Positions 38,667 to 48,160 are shown, numbered from the stretch's first letter. The stretch: DNA of 64,000 nt from Lacinutrix sp. 5H-3-7-4 (GCF_000211855.2 NC_015638.1:2887001-2951000); one strand, 5' to 3'. Notes: a model not told the origin generated them from the letters alone. Made by a program: numbers and translations.

Positions 38667-39674
38667 ATGAAACAAGCGTTAATTAGTATTCTCATTCCTT
38701 TTAAAAACACACAAGATTATATTGGCGAGTGTTTACAGTCTATTATTAACCAAACTTATAATGATTGGGAATTAATAATTATTGACGATAGTTCTACAGA
38801 TAATAGCTACAATATTGTTAACGCTTTCGCGGAAAAACATAGCAATATTACCTTACTAAAAAACAATGGTTCTGGCATTATAGATGCATTAAACCTTGCT
38901 TTTAAACATAGTAAAGGTGAATTTATTACTAGAATGGATAGTGATGATATAATGGATGAAGACAAGCTAAAAACGCTTCATAATAATTTAATTACAAACG
39001 GAAAAAACCATATAGCGACAGGATTGGTAAGTTATTTTTCTGCTAAAGGCATTAGTGATGGCTATAAAAAATACGAACAATGGCTTAATATGCTTACCAA
39101 AAATGGTAATAACTATAATGAAATTTATAAAGAATGTGTTATACCATCACCTTGTTGGATGTTACATCGTGAAGATTTAGAAGCTATTAATGCTTTTAAT
39201 ACAAATCGCTATCCCGAAGATTATGATTTAACTTTTAGATGTTACCAAGCTAATTACAAAATAATACCAAGTAACAAAATACTTCATTATTGGAGAGATT
39301 ATGGTACTCGAGCTTCTAGAACCGATGCTAATTATGCCGAGAATAGCTTTATAGATATAAAAACACACTACTTTTTAAAATTAAATTATAACAACAAAAA
39401 GCCTTTAGTTATTTGGGGTGCAGGAAAAAAAGGAAAAAGTATTGCAAAAAAATTACAGGAAAACAATATTCCTTTTTATTGGGTTTGTGATAACCATAAA
39501 AAAATAGGAAAACATATATACAATGTTGAAATGAAACCGTTTCAACACATAGCTACATTAACTAATCCACAAATTATTGTAAGTGTTGCTAACAGTATAG
39601 AACAAGACACTATTAAAACTTACTTACATGCGCATAATAAAATTTCTATGCATGATTATTTTTTCTTTTGTTAA
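38667..39674 (+). CDS. Family 2 glycosyltransferase with C-terminal nucleotide-binding-like domain
   Basis: This protein of about 335 residues begins with a GT-A glycosyltransferase domain: ISILIPFKN at the N-terminus, the IIDDSSTDNS motif near 40, and the metal-binding MDSDD near 90. The C-terminal 90 residues form a separate domain starting with LVIWGAGKKGKSIAKKL, a Rossmann-type glycine motif. The sugar donor and acceptor are unknown. I chose the ATG at 38667; an upstream in-frame ATG at 38619 would add 16 residues with no family support. The next gene starts 53 bases downstream. Confidence 0.9.
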   Translation: MKQALISILIPFKNTQDYIGECLQSIINQTYNDWELIIIDDSSTDNSYNIVNAFAEKHSNITLLKNNGSGIIDALNLAFKHSKGEFITRMDSDDIMDEDKLKTLHNNLITNGKNHIATGLVSYFSAKGISDGYKKYEQWLNMLTKNGNNYNEIYKECVIPSPCWMLHREDLEAINAFNTNRYPEDYDLTFRCYQANYKIIPSNKILHYWRDYGTRASRTDANYAENSFIDIKTHYFLKLNYNNKKPLVIWGAGKKGKSIAKKLQENNIPFYWVCDNHKKIGKHIYNVEMKPFQHIATLTNPQIIVSVANSIEQDTIKTYLHAHNKISMHDYFFFC

Positions 39675-39701
39675 AGCAAGTAATAATTAAGTTTAAGTTT
39701 T

Positions 39702-39709
39702 TATATTTG
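39702..39709 (+). promoter_or_regulatory. Candidate -7 element for the BatA-domain operon
   Basis: TATATTTG matches TAnnTTTG exactly and lies 18 bases before the ATG at 39728. No TTG at the usual distance. Confidence 0.5.
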
Positions 39710-39727
39710 TCTAATTCAAAATTAGCA

Positions 39728-41653
39728 ATGCAGTTTAAAAACCCAGAACTTCTTTACGCACTATTCTTACTGCTAATTCCTGTTTTAATTCATTTATTTC
39801 AATTACGTAAATTTCAAAAGGAATCGTTTACTAATGTTGCCTTTTTAAAGAAAGTTACTTTACAAACTAGAAAAAGTTCACAAATTAAAAAATGGTTAGT
39901 TTTATGTTTAAGAATGTTACTACTTGCCGCAATTATTTTTGCGTTTGCACAGCCGTATATTTCTAAAAACAAAACTTTTAATGCAAAAACCGAAACTGTA
40001 ATTTACCTAGATAATTCTTACAGTATGCAAGCTAAAGGAGATAAAGGTGAATTATTAAAACGTGCAGTAAATGATATTATAGAAAATGTTGGTGAGACAG
40101 AAACACTATCTATTATAACAAATAATGATGCGTTTAGAAACACTACCATTAAAGCAATTACTAATGATTTATTAAGTTTAAATTACTCCTCTAACCAATT
40201 AAGCTACGATGCTGCGCTTTTAAAAAGTAAAAAATACTTTACTAAAAACGAAAACACAATTAAAAACCTCTTGTTTATTAGTGATTTTCAGCAAAAAAAT
40301 CAAAACTTAAACTTAAATGATAATTTAGATATAAACCTAAATTTAGTACAATTACAACCAGTAAACACGACTAATGTCTCTGTAGATAGCTTATACATTT
40401 CTAAACAAAACGCTAGTAATTTAGAGCTTACTGCGGTAATAAAAAACAACGGCAATACTATAGAAAACCTTCCTGTTTCTCTTTTTAATAATCAAAATCT
40501 ACTAACAAAAAGCGCTGTAACTATTACAGATAAAGCTACTGCTGTTTTTACCTTACCAAATAACCAAATAATAAATGGTCAAGTTAGTATAGACGATACA
40601 AATCTTCAGTTTGATAATACGCTATATTTTAATATAAATCGCAGTACAAAGCTTAATGTATTAACAGTTAACCAAACCAATGATTCGTTTTTAAAACGTA
40701 TTTATACCGCTCCAGAATTTAATTATACGTCTACAACATTTAATACTTTAAACTATAGCGATATAAGCAAGCAAAACCTTATTGTTTTAAACGAATTAGA
40801 ACAAATACCAGGAGCATTAAATACAGCATTAAAATCGTTTACAAATAATGGTGGCATAGTAGTAGTAATACCTCCAGCAACAACTATTGATTTAGCATCT
40901 TACAATACTATTTTAAATAACTTTGGTTTAAGTAAAATTTCCAGCAGTAATACTACCGAGAAAAAACTAACTACAATAAACTATTCGCATCCTATATTTA
41001 ATAGTGTTTTCGAAAAAAAAGTAAGTAATTTTCAATATCCTAAAGTTAATAGCTTTTATGCACAAAATGTAACGACTTCTCCTCTATTACAATATGAAGA
41101 TGGTAAACCTTTTTTATCTGAAAATAACGGACTTTACTTTTTTACAGCAGCTTTAAATACCAAGAATAGTAACTTTACCAATATAAACTTAGTTGTTCCT
41201 ACGTTTTATAACATTTCGCAACAAAGTTTAAAACGCTCAAACTTATACTATACAATTGGTAAAGAAAATAAATTTGACGTTGTTACAAACTTACAGCAAG
41301 ATGCTGTACTAACGTTACAAAAAGGCGAACATAAAATAATACCACAACAACAATATTTTAATAATAAAGTAACTATAACAACAAACGAAACGCCAGAATT
41401 AGCAGGAATTTATACCATAAAAAATAAAACCGAAATTCTTGAAAATGTAAGCTATAACTATTCTAGAGACGAAAGTGTTTTAAACTATCAAAAATTTTCT
41501 AATAACGATAATGTTACGGTTAGCAACTCGATTTCACAAACCTTTAATAACATAAAAAGTGATAATAATATTAATGCGCTATGGAAATGGTTTGTTATTT
41601 TTGCCTTGTTACTTTTAATTACCGAAATGCTCATCTTAAAATATTTTAAATGA
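39728..41653 (+). CDS. BatA-domain membrane protein with von Willebrand A-like region
   Basis: This protein of about 641 residues has the BatA N-terminal domain: a first membrane helix followed by HLFQLRKFQKESFTNVAFL and a second helix near 57-77. A von Willebrand A-like domain begins with YLDNSYSMQAKGDKGELL (from about 93), a MIDAS-type DxSxS motif. A long periplasmic region and a C-terminal membrane helix (about 620-638) follow. Bat-type proteins are associated with aerotolerance operons, but here the companions are different. I chose the ATG at 39728 because the family starts at MQFKNPELLYALF. Its last four bases overlap the start of the dihydroorotase-like gene. Confidence 0.9.
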   Translation: MQFKNPELLYALFLLLIPVLIHLFQLRKFQKESFTNVAFLKKVTLQTRKSSQIKKWLVLCLRMLLLAAIIFAFAQPYISKNKTFNAKTETVIYLDNSYSMQAKGDKGELLKRAVNDIIENVGETETLSIITNNDAFRNTTIKAITNDLLSLNYSSNQLSYDAALLKSKKYFTKNENTIKNLLFISDFQQKNQNLNLNDNLDINLNLVQLQPVNTTNVSVDSLYISKQNASNLELTAVIKNNGNTIENLPVSLFNNQNLLTKSAVTITDKATAVFTLPNNQIINGQVSIDDTNLQFDNTLYFNINRSTKLNVLTVNQTNDSFLKRIYTAPEFNYTSTTFNTLNYSDISKQNLIVLNELEQIPGALNTALKSFTNNGGIVVVIPPATTIDLASYNTILNNFGLSKISSSNTTEKKLTTINYSHPIFNSVFEKKVSNFQYPKVNSFYAQNVTTSPLLQYEDGKPFLSENNGLYFFTAALNTKNSNFTNINLVVPTFYNISQQSLKRSNLYYTIGKENKFDVVTNLQQDAVLTLQKGEHKIIPQQQYFNNKVTITTNETPELAGIYTIKNKTEILENVSYNYSRDESVLNYQKFSNNDNVTVSNSISQTFNNIKSDNNINALWKWFVIFALLLLITEMLILKYFK

Positions 41654-42903
41654 ACGTACTTATAAAATCTGCAACTATTATTGATGCAAAGAGTAATCAC
41701 CATAATACTACTCAGGATATTTTAATTGAAAAAGGCATAATTTCTAAAATTGCCAAAAACATAAAAAATACAAATAATTACAAAGAGATTACTTTAGAAA
41801 ACCTACATGTATCTCAAGGTTGGTTTGATAGTAGTGTTTGTTTTGGTGAGCCTGGTTTTGAAGATAGAGAAACCATAGAAAACGGACTTAAAACTGCGGG
41901 AAAATCTGGCTTTACAAGTGTAGCATTACAAGCAAATACACTACCAGTTATAGATACAAATGCTTCAATTTCGTTTTTAAAAGCTAAAGCCCAAAATAAT
42001 GCAGTAAACTTATACCCTATTGGAGCATTAACCATAAAAAGTGAAGGCGTTGATTTAGCAGAATTATTTGACATGAAAAATGCTGGAGCAGTAGCATTTT
42101 CAGATTATAAAAAACCAATTAAAAATCCAAACCTTTTAAAAATAGCTTTACAGTATGCTAGTAACTTTGAAGGCTTAGTGTGTTCTTATCCACAAGAAAA
42201 CAAAATAGCTGGAAACGGAGTAATGAACGAACATATTACTAGTACTGGACTAGGCTTAAAAGGAAATCCTAATTTAGCAGAAGCTTTACAAATTGCACGT
42301 GATTTATATATTTTAGAATATACTGGAGGGAAATTACACATACCAACAATTTCTACCTTAGAAGCTGTTAATTTAATTCGTGAAGCAAAACAGAAAAAAT
42401 TAAACGTTACTTGTAGCGTTGCAATACATAATTTGTGTTTAACAGATAATGAATTAAGCGATTTTGAAACTAAATACAAAGTATTACCACCATTAAGAAC
42501 ACAACAAGATGTAAATGCACTTTTAGAAGGTTTAAAAGATGGTACAATAGACATGGTTACAAGTGATCATAACCCACAAACCATAGAGAATAAAAAAATG
42601 GAGTTTGATTATGCGTCTTATGGAACTATTGGATTAGAAAGTGCTTTTGGAGCTTTACAAACAGTTGTAACCACTAAAAAGGCAATACAATTACTAACCA
42701 ATGGTAAACAAACATTTAATGTAAATACTCACATAATAACTGAAGGAGAAAAAGCAGATTTAGCGCTTTTTAGTCCAACGTATACATACAATTTTTCTAC
42801 AGAGAATATTATATCAAAATCTAAAAATAGCATATTTATAAACCATAAGTTAAAAGGAAAAGCTTACGGTGTAATAGCAAATAAAAAAATAGTTTTACAA
42901 TAA
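41650..42903 (+). CDS. Dihydroorotase-like protein lacking catalytic metal ligands
   Basis: This 417-residue protein follows the whole length of type I dihydroorotase, but key residues have changed. The family motif DxHxHxREPG reads DSSVCFGEPG here (60-69), so both metal-binding histidines (now Ser62, Cys64) and the substrate arginine (now Gly66) are lost. TPHH reads AIHN (one His kept), and the TDHAPH motif reads SDHNPQ (305-310; Asp306 and His307 kept). It is probably not a working dihydroorotase; by analogy with the inactive PyrC' of Pseudomonas it might have a structural role with aspartate carbamoyltransferase, or another activity. It overlaps the BatA-domain gene by four bases and the next gene by one. 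Confidence 0.9.
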   Translation: MNVLIKSATIIDAKSNHHNTTQDILIEKGIISKIAKNIKNTNNYKEITLENLHVSQGWFDSSVCFGEPGFEDRETIENGLKTAGKSGFTSVALQANTLPVIDTNASISFLKAKAQNNAVNLYPIGALTIKSEGVDLAELFDMKNAGAVAFSDYKKPIKNPNLLKIALQYASNFEGLVCSYPQENKIAGNGVMNEHITSTGLGLKGNPNLAEALQIARDLYILEYTGGKLHIPTISTLEAVNLIREAKQKKLNVTCSVAIHNLCLTDNELSDFETKYKVLPPLRTQQDVNALLEGLKDGTIDMVTSDHNPQTIENKKMEFDYASYGTIGLESAFGALQTVVTTKKAIQLLTNGKQTFNVNTHIITEGEKADLALFSPTYTYNFSTENIISKSKNSIFINHKLKGKAYGVIANKKIVLQ

Positions 42904-43232
42904 TGAATACAAATGCAGCAGAAGAAGGCAAAACACTAAGTGTAGTTGCTTATTTAACCATAATAGGTTCAGTAATAGCTTTAATAATGAATCAAGATAA
43001 AAAAAATCCATTTACTTCATTTCATGTAAGACAAGGTTTAGGGCTTTGCTTATCATATATGATTTTAGGATATTTTGTTGGAAGTTTTGATAGCTGGATG
43101 ATTTCTACTGCTTTTTGGGTAGGATTTGGTATACTATTTATTTACGGTATAATTGGAGCTATTACAGGAAAAATGAACGAGGTTCCATTAGTAGGACCTT
43201 TTTATCAAAAACTATTTTCAAGCATAGGATAA
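42903..43232 (+). CDS. Small membrane protein, DUF4870-like
   Basis: This 109-residue protein has three hydrophobic segments (about 14-28, 46-62 and 66-88) and the FTSFHVRQGLGL motif typical of DUF4870-like proteins. Function is unknown. Its start overlaps the last base of the dihydroorotase-like gene and the esterase gene starts three bases after its stop, so it is cotranscribed within the 39728-43882 operon. Confidence 0.82.
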   Translation: MNTNAAEEGKTLSVVAYLTIIGSVIALIMNQDKKNPFTSFHVRQGLGLCLSYMILGYFVGSFDSWMISTAFWVGFGILFIYGIIGAITGKMNEVPLVGPFYQKLFSSIG

Positions 43233-43234
43233 TA

Positions 43235-43882
43235 ATGAGCACACTTTCTTTAACACACGTAGTACGCGAATCTTCTTTAAAAGAAAATGCGCCTTTATTA
43301 ATTTTATTTCATGGTTATGGTAGTGATGAAAACGATTTGTTTTCTTTTGCTACAGAGTTACCCGAAGAACTTTTTATTGTTTCGGCACGTGCACCTTACC
43401 CAATGCAACCTTTTGGTAATGCTTGGTACGCCATAAATTTTGATGCAGAAAAAGGTAAATGGAGTGATAATGAACAAGCTATAAAATCTAGAGATTTAAT
43501 AGCTAGTTTTATAGACGAAGTAATTGCTAAATATCCTGTAAATAAAGATAATGTTTCACTTTTAGGATTTAGTCAAGGTAGTATTTTAAGTTATGCTGTG
43601 GCATTAACTTACCCAGAAAAAATTAAAAATATTATTGCCTTAAGTGGTTATGTAAATTCAGATTTATTTGAAATTAAATCTAAAGATAATTATAAGCATT
43701 TAAGCTTCTATTGTTCACATGGTAGTGTAGATCAAGTAATTCCTGTAGATTGGGCAAGACAGTCTCCAAAATTTTTAGAAGCTTTAGATATAGATTATAA
43801 ATACTCAGAGTTTCCTGTTGGTCATGGTGTTGCACCACAAAACTTCTACGAATTTAAAGATTGGCTTATAACTAAACTTTAA
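43235..43882 (+). CDS. Carboxylesterase/phospholipase-type alpha/beta hydrolase
   Basis: This protein of about 215 residues has an alpha/beta-hydrolase fold of the phospholipase/carboxylesterase family. The nucleophile is Ser113 in GFSQGS, the acid is the Asp in HGSVDQVIP, and the catalytic His is in VGHGVAP near the end; the oxyanion-hole motif LFHGYGSDEND is at 24-34. No signal peptide is present, so it is cytoplasmic. The substrate cannot be read from the sequence. I chose the ATG at 43235 because a longer frame would overlap the upstream gene for 40 codons without family support. It is the last gene of its operon. Confidence 0.92.
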   Translation: MSTLSLTHVVRESSLKENAPLLILFHGYGSDENDLFSFATELPEELFIVSARAPYPMQPFGNAWYAINFDAEKGKWSDNEQAIKSRDLIASFIDEVIAKYPVNKDNVSLLGFSQGSILSYAVALTYPEKIKNIIALSGYVNSDLFEIKSKDNYKHLSFYCSHGSVDQVIPVDWARQSPKFLEALDIDYKYSEFPVGHGVAPQNFYEFKDWLITKL

Positions 43883-43888
43883 AAATAA

Positions 43889-44392
43889 TTAATTTATTGG
43901 GTATAAAAACGATTTGGCAACATTGTATTTTAATTCGCCTTTTTCGTTTATATCGTAAGTTATAAATAATTCACCTTCAAATTGCCCATCTGTAAAATCG
44001 GCAATAATCCATTTATGGTTTAAAATGCGAACAATATTTATTTGCATTCTGTTACCTTCACTAGAACCGTAAGGTACTAATGGATGTTGATCGCCTTCAA
44101 AAATATTTTGAGCATAAATACCATCTTCTATCGCTTTTAAAAGTTGATCAACATCATAACCTTGATCTTGAAAATAGAAATAAGACTTTTCATTACTATC
44201 AAAATTAAAGTATGATAAATCTGTAATTTCATCATTTAATTTTAAAATAGAATCTTGATATTTTTTAATTCGTTTTTCGCTATTTGCGACTTTTCGGTTG
44301 CTATCATCAAAAATATTTTTCGAATTCATATATTGAAATAATATAAGTAATAACGAAAAAATAAATAAGTACATAAAAATGCGATTCTTCAT
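43889..44392 (-). CDS. Membrane-anchored protein of unknown function
   Basis: This 167-residue protein starts with a single membrane segment (about 5-22), followed by a coiled-coil-like stretch (about 30-60) and a soluble C-terminal domain with the sequence KWIIADFTDGQFEGELF near 125-142. It should be anchored in the inner membrane with the rest in the periplasm. I recognise no named family. It is convergent with the esterase gene with a six-base gap and is downstream of the PhnP-like gene on the same strand. Confidence 0.75.
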   Translation of the reverse strand: MKNRIFMYLFIFSLLLILFQYMNSKNIFDDSNRKVANSEKRIKKYQDSILKLNDEITDLSYFNFDSNEKSYFYFQDQGYDVDQLLKAIEDGIYAQNIFEGDQHPLVPYGSSEGNRMQINIVRILNHKWIIADFTDGQFEGELFITYDINEKGELKYNVAKSFLYPIN

Positions 44393-44450
44393 AACAACAG
44401 GTAAATTTAATTTTGGATTTTATTTATTTGGCGAAAATAATTTTTAAATT

Positions 44451-45212
44451 TTATAATTCTAAGGTTAATTCATCATAAGCTAAAAAAACATTTTCCGGAA
44501 GCTTTTTTTCTACTTCGTCATGAAACCCTAAATAATGGCTTATATGAGTTAAATATGCTTTTTTAGGTTTCACTCTATCAATAATACTTAATGCTTCGTC
44601 TAAATTAAAATGAGAAATATGAGCTTCTTCTCGCAATGCATTTATTACTAAAACATCTAAATTATAAAGTTTTTCTAATTCCTTTTCAGCTATCGTTTTC
44701 ATATCTGTTAAATAAGCAAAATCTTTAAAACGGTAACCAAAAACTTGTAGCTTGTGGTGATAACCTTCAATAGGTATCATGTTTATATTCTTTAATTTAA
44801 ATGGTGTGTTTTTTATTTCATGTTCTATTACATTTGGTACACCAGGATATTTATCTTTAGTGGTAAAGATATAAGCAAAACGCTTTTGCAGTTCACCTAA
44901 CACACGCTTATGTGCATAAATATCTATATCGCCTTGACGAAAGAAAAAAGGTCTAATATCATCTAATCCAGCAGTATGGTCTGCATGCTCATGAGTAAAA
45001 ATAACACCATCTATTTTGTTACAGTTAGCACGAAGCATTTGCTGCCTAAAATCTGGGCCACAATCTATAACAAAAGTATAGGTATCCCATGAGACTAATA
45101 CCGATACACGTAAGCGTTTATCTTTAGGGTTGTCACTTAAACATACTGGATGTGTACTACCAATAACGGGTATACCTTGTGATGTTCCTGTACCTAAAAA
45201 TGTGATTTTCAA
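44451..45212 (-). CDS. MBL-fold metallohydrolase, PhnP-like
   Basis: This protein of about 253 residues has the metallo-beta-lactamase motif THEHADHTAGLDDIRPF (HEHADH at 74-79), an N-terminal KITFLGTGTSQGIPVIG, CGPDFRQQM, and a C-terminal YLTHISHYLGFH. The pattern is that of PhnP-like phosphodiesterases, which act on cyclic phosphates; the actual substrate is unknown. No ATG is available: I chose the TTG at 45212-45210, which places the KITFLGTGTSQG motif at the N-terminus as in homologues; a TTG eleven codons upstream is the alternative. It is divergent from the next gene. Confidence 0.88.
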   Translation of the reverse strand: MKITFLGTGTSQGIPVIGSTHPVCLSDNPKDKRLRVSVLVSWDTYTFVIDCGPDFRQQMLRANCNKIDGVIFTHEHADHTAGLDDIRPFFFRQGDIDIYAHKRVLGELQKRFAYIFTTKDKYPGVPNVIEHEIKNTPFKLKNINMIPIEGYHHKLQVFGYRFKDFAYLTDMKTIAEKELEKLYNLDVLVINALREEAHISHFNLDEALSIIDRVKPKKAYLTHISHYLGFHDEVEKKLPENVFLAYDELTLEL

Positions 45213-45261
45213 AAGAGAATATATAATTAATTTATACTCACACAAAAATAGGATATTTTTT

Positions 45262-45290
45262 TTGTTTGGTATAGTTATTTGGTACCTTTG
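45262..45290 (+). promoter_or_regulatory. Textbook Bacteroidota promoter (TTG-N18-TACCTTTG)
   Basis: A TTG at 45262-45264 is followed by an 18-base spacer and TACCTTTG at 45283-45290, 27 bases before the ATG at 45318. Confidence 0.75.
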
Positions 45291-45317
45291 TCTGTAAGAT
45301 AAATCAATGCTATTACT

Positions 45318-46769
45318 ATGGAAATTACCCTAAAAGGAGATACTAATATTGAAAGTATTCCATCAATAAAAGATAAAGCACTACGTATAAATTTAAATCA
45401 AAATATATATGGTACTTTTTCAGAAATTGGCGCAGGACAAGAAACTGTAAGACAATTTTTTAGAGCTGGTGGTGGCTCTGGAACTATTGCAAAAGCAATG
45501 TCTGCTTACGATAAAGATTTTAGTGATGCCATATATGGTATTGAAGATGATAGACGTTACGTTACAGAAGCACGTTTACGCAAAATGCTTGATCATGAAA
45601 TTAATTTAATCGAGCAACGTATTACCAGAGATAAACATCCTCATAAAATGTTTTTTAGTTATGCAAACACTGTAGCAACTATAGATTTTGCAAAAAAATA
45701 TAAAGGACACGGTTGGGTTGGTATTAAGTACCAAGTAGATGCAGAGCAAGATTATAATGAAATTGTTTTGCACATTCGTTTTAAAGAAAATGATGCTCGC
45801 TTACAACAAGAAACTCTAGGTAAATTAGGAACTAACTTAATTTATGGTGCTTTTTATAAATATAATGAACCAAGAAAATTACTGCGTTACTTATACGACC
45901 ACTTAGATAAAGACCAATTAGAAATTGATACTATTAATTTCTCTGGTCCTATTTTTGAAGATGTAGATAACCGTTTAATGAGTTTACAACTTGTTAAAAA
46001 TGGTATGACAGATGCCGTTATGTTTGCACCAGATGGTAACAATGTATTACCTGCTAGAGTATTATATAAGAAAAATATTTTAGCACTGCGTGGTAGTTTT
46101 AGACCTGTAACAAAGGTTAATATGGACATGTATCAGAAATCTTTGGATATGTTTATAAAAGAAAGTAAAGTAGACGAAGAAAAAACACAAGTTATTTTTG
46201 AAATTACTTTATCTAACCTTAGAGCCGAAGGTGAAATTGATGAGCAGGATTTTATGGATCGTGCCAGGTTATTATGCTCTTTAGGCCAAACAGTACTTAT
46301 TTCTAATTTCCAAGAATACTATAAATTAGTAGAATACTTCTCTCAATACTCTAAAGCTAGAATGGGCTTAGCAATGGGAGTTAATAATCTTGTAGATATT
46401 TTTGATGAGAAATACTATCGTCACTTAAGTGGTGGTATTCTTGAAGCTTTTGGTAAATTATTCTTTAAAGATTTACGTGTGTATTTATACCCAATGCAAA
46501 ATGATGATGGTTCTTTAACTACAAGTAATGATTTAAAAGTACACCCAAGAATGAAAGAACTTTACAAATTCTTTAAGTATAATGGTAAAGTTGTTGATAT
46601 AACAGATTATGATGCGTCTACATTAAATGTATTTTCAAGAAAAGTATTAAGTATGATATCTAAAGGAGAAGATGGTTGGCAAAAAATGTTACCAGAAGGT
46701 GTCTCTAACCTAATAATGGAAAAAAGTTTATTTGGTTGTGAGACTGAAGAAATTCCAAACAGAGAATAA
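45318..46769 (+). CDS. Conserved protein of unknown function, 483 residues
   Basis: This 483-residue protein is soluble, without signal peptide or membrane helix. It has distinctive segments such as NIYGTFSEIGAGQETVRQFF (about 28-47) and a glycine-rich GGGSGTIAKAM, and is even in composition. I recognise it as a widely conserved bacterial protein that has been given inconsistent names in databases (for instance names that imply an outer-membrane receptor, which its sequence does not support), and I cannot assign a function. It is monocistronic, with the clearest promoter in the window 27 bases upstream and a strong terminator downstream, which suggests steady expression. Confidence 0.88.
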   Translation: MEITLKGDTNIESIPSIKDKALRINLNQNIYGTFSEIGAGQETVRQFFRAGGGSGTIAKAMSAYDKDFSDAIYGIEDDRRYVTEARLRKMLDHEINLIEQRITRDKHPHKMFFSYANTVATIDFAKKYKGHGWVGIKYQVDAEQDYNEIVLHIRFKENDARLQQETLGKLGTNLIYGAFYKYNEPRKLLRYLYDHLDKDQLEIDTINFSGPIFEDVDNRLMSLQLVKNGMTDAVMFAPDGNNVLPARVLYKKNILALRGSFRPVTKVNMDMYQKSLDMFIKESKVDEEKTQVIFEITLSNLRAEGEIDEQDFMDRARLLCSLGQTVLISNFQEYYKLVEYFSQYSKARMGLAMGVNNLVDIFDEKYYRHLSGGILEAFGKLFFKDLRVYLYPMQNDDGSLTTSNDLKVHPRMKELYKFFKYNGKVVDITDYDASTLNVFSRKVLSMISKGEDGWQKMLPEGVSNLIMEKSLFGCETEEIPNRE

Positions 46770-46783
46770 ATTTAAAATTATCC

Positions 46784-46818
46784 ATAAAAAAAGCCGCTAT
46801 AAATAGCGGCTTTTTTTA
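46784..46818. terminator. Bidirectional terminator
   Basis: The stem AAGCCGCTAT / ATAGCGGCTT (46791-46800 with 46803-46812), with A- and T-runs, serves the 483-residue protein gene and the convergent lipoprotein gene. Confidence 0.85.
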
Positions 46819-46838
46819 TGGATGAAATATTATAAATA

Positions 46839-47867
46839 TTAATCTTTAGATAAATAAACGGCAGAAGCAGATGCTAATCCATTATTTAAAACAGGAGCAA
46901 TATCTCCACCTGTACCAATATTATTAAATGCTAATATCGTTCCGTTTGCAGCTTCAGCAATAAAAACTGTTTCAGTTTCTGCATCATAAGCAACATCTAC
47001 TGGGTTTCCTAAAACTGTAGAAGCTCCAGCAACTCTAACTTGACTTGTTAACGCTAAAGTATCTCCATCTGCTGTATTATTAAATTTAGTTAAGAAATCT
47101 GAAATTACATGAAATCCACCATCTGTAGCATCTCCTGCAGATCCAATATCTGTTAATACCATTGTATTAGAAGACACATCATAAGTTAAACCGTGAGTTC
47201 TAACAATACCTTCTACTGCAATAGTTTTAGTTGCAGAAACTGTAGCATCTGTTGTGTTAGATAAGAAATCTGTATAAACTGCTAATTGGTTAGTAGTATC
47301 AACTACGGCAAATAAATCGTTTCCGTTAAAAGTAATTCCCCAAAGTTTAAAGTCTGTAGTAATTGTATTTCTTAAAGTAAATGTTCCGTTTGATCTTTCA
47401 TAGATATATAAACGTCCATCTGCTGTTGTATCATCTCCATCAACATCTGCATTATCTGCAACTACATAAAAGTTTCCGTTTACAGCAACTTCTCTCGGGC
47501 TAACCATATCTGCAGTACCTGTAATATCACTAGTTACAGTTGTACCTGTAGCAACATCGCTAATATCTGTAAAACCTTCTAAAGCTAAACCAGAACGTGA
47601 AGCTTGTATAGCTGCATCTGTAGAAGCATCATAATAAATACCATCTGCAGCAACACTTGCCGTAACTAAAGTTGTAGCACTTACGTTAGATAAATTTGTT
47701 ACATCATAATACGTTATGTTACCATCTGCATTGTTAGATGTATATAATCGTGTACTCTGCGTATCTACTGGTATTTCAATATTATTATTATCATCATCAT
47801 CACTACAAGAGTTAAAAGTAATTATAGATAATGCTATAAGACTTAATGTTTTAATTTGTTTTTTCAT
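46839..47867 (-). CDS. Lipoprotein with beta-propeller-like repeats
   Basis: This 342-residue protein is a lipoprotein (lipobox TFNSC, Cys21), followed by an acidic stretch DDDD and a domain of repeated beta-strand units of the form V-x-G-N-x-F-Y-V-V and G-I-x-F-N-G-N-D-L-F-A-V. This resembles YncE or NHL-type beta-propellers. It is rich in Thr, Ala, Asp and Val and almost lacks Cys and Trp, in line with a surface-exposed protein. No function can be named. Upstream is a long non-coding stretch; the 3' end is shared with a bidirectional terminator. Confidence 0.8.
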   Translation of the reverse strand: MKKQIKTLSLIALSIITFNSCSDDDDNNNIEIPVDTQSTRLYTSNNADGNITYYDVTNLSNVSATTLVTASVAADGIYYDASTDAAIQASRSGLALEGFTDISDVATGTTVTSDITGTADMVSPREVAVNGNFYVVADNADVDGDDTTADGRLYIYERSNGTFTLRNTITTDFKLWGITFNGNDLFAVVDTTNQLAVYTDFLSNTTDATVSATKTIAVEGIVRTHGLTYDVSSNTMVLTDIGSAGDATDGGFHVISDFLTKFNNTADGDTLALTSQVRVAGASTVLGNPVDVAYDAETETVFIAEAANGTILAFNNIGTGGDIAPVLNNGLASASAVYLSKD

Positions 47868-48160
47868 TTTTGTTATTTTTAGATTCGTATTATGTGTTTA
47901 AACTCCTGCTTAAACTTCTAATTAAATCTACGTAAGCATCTAACCTGAGGTTTTGCTCTATCGATTATTTAACCGTTTTTTAACAAAAAAACAGTTTACA
48001 TCTTAATTTATGTTAAACACTAATTATTGTTAATAAAACACTTTAAAACAACCGTTTAAACGTTAAATATTATATGATTATAACGAAAAATAAAAAATTA
48101 AGAAATTTCTCTATTTATTAATTTTAGGATTTAATTAAGAAAATATTTGTAAGAAAAAAG

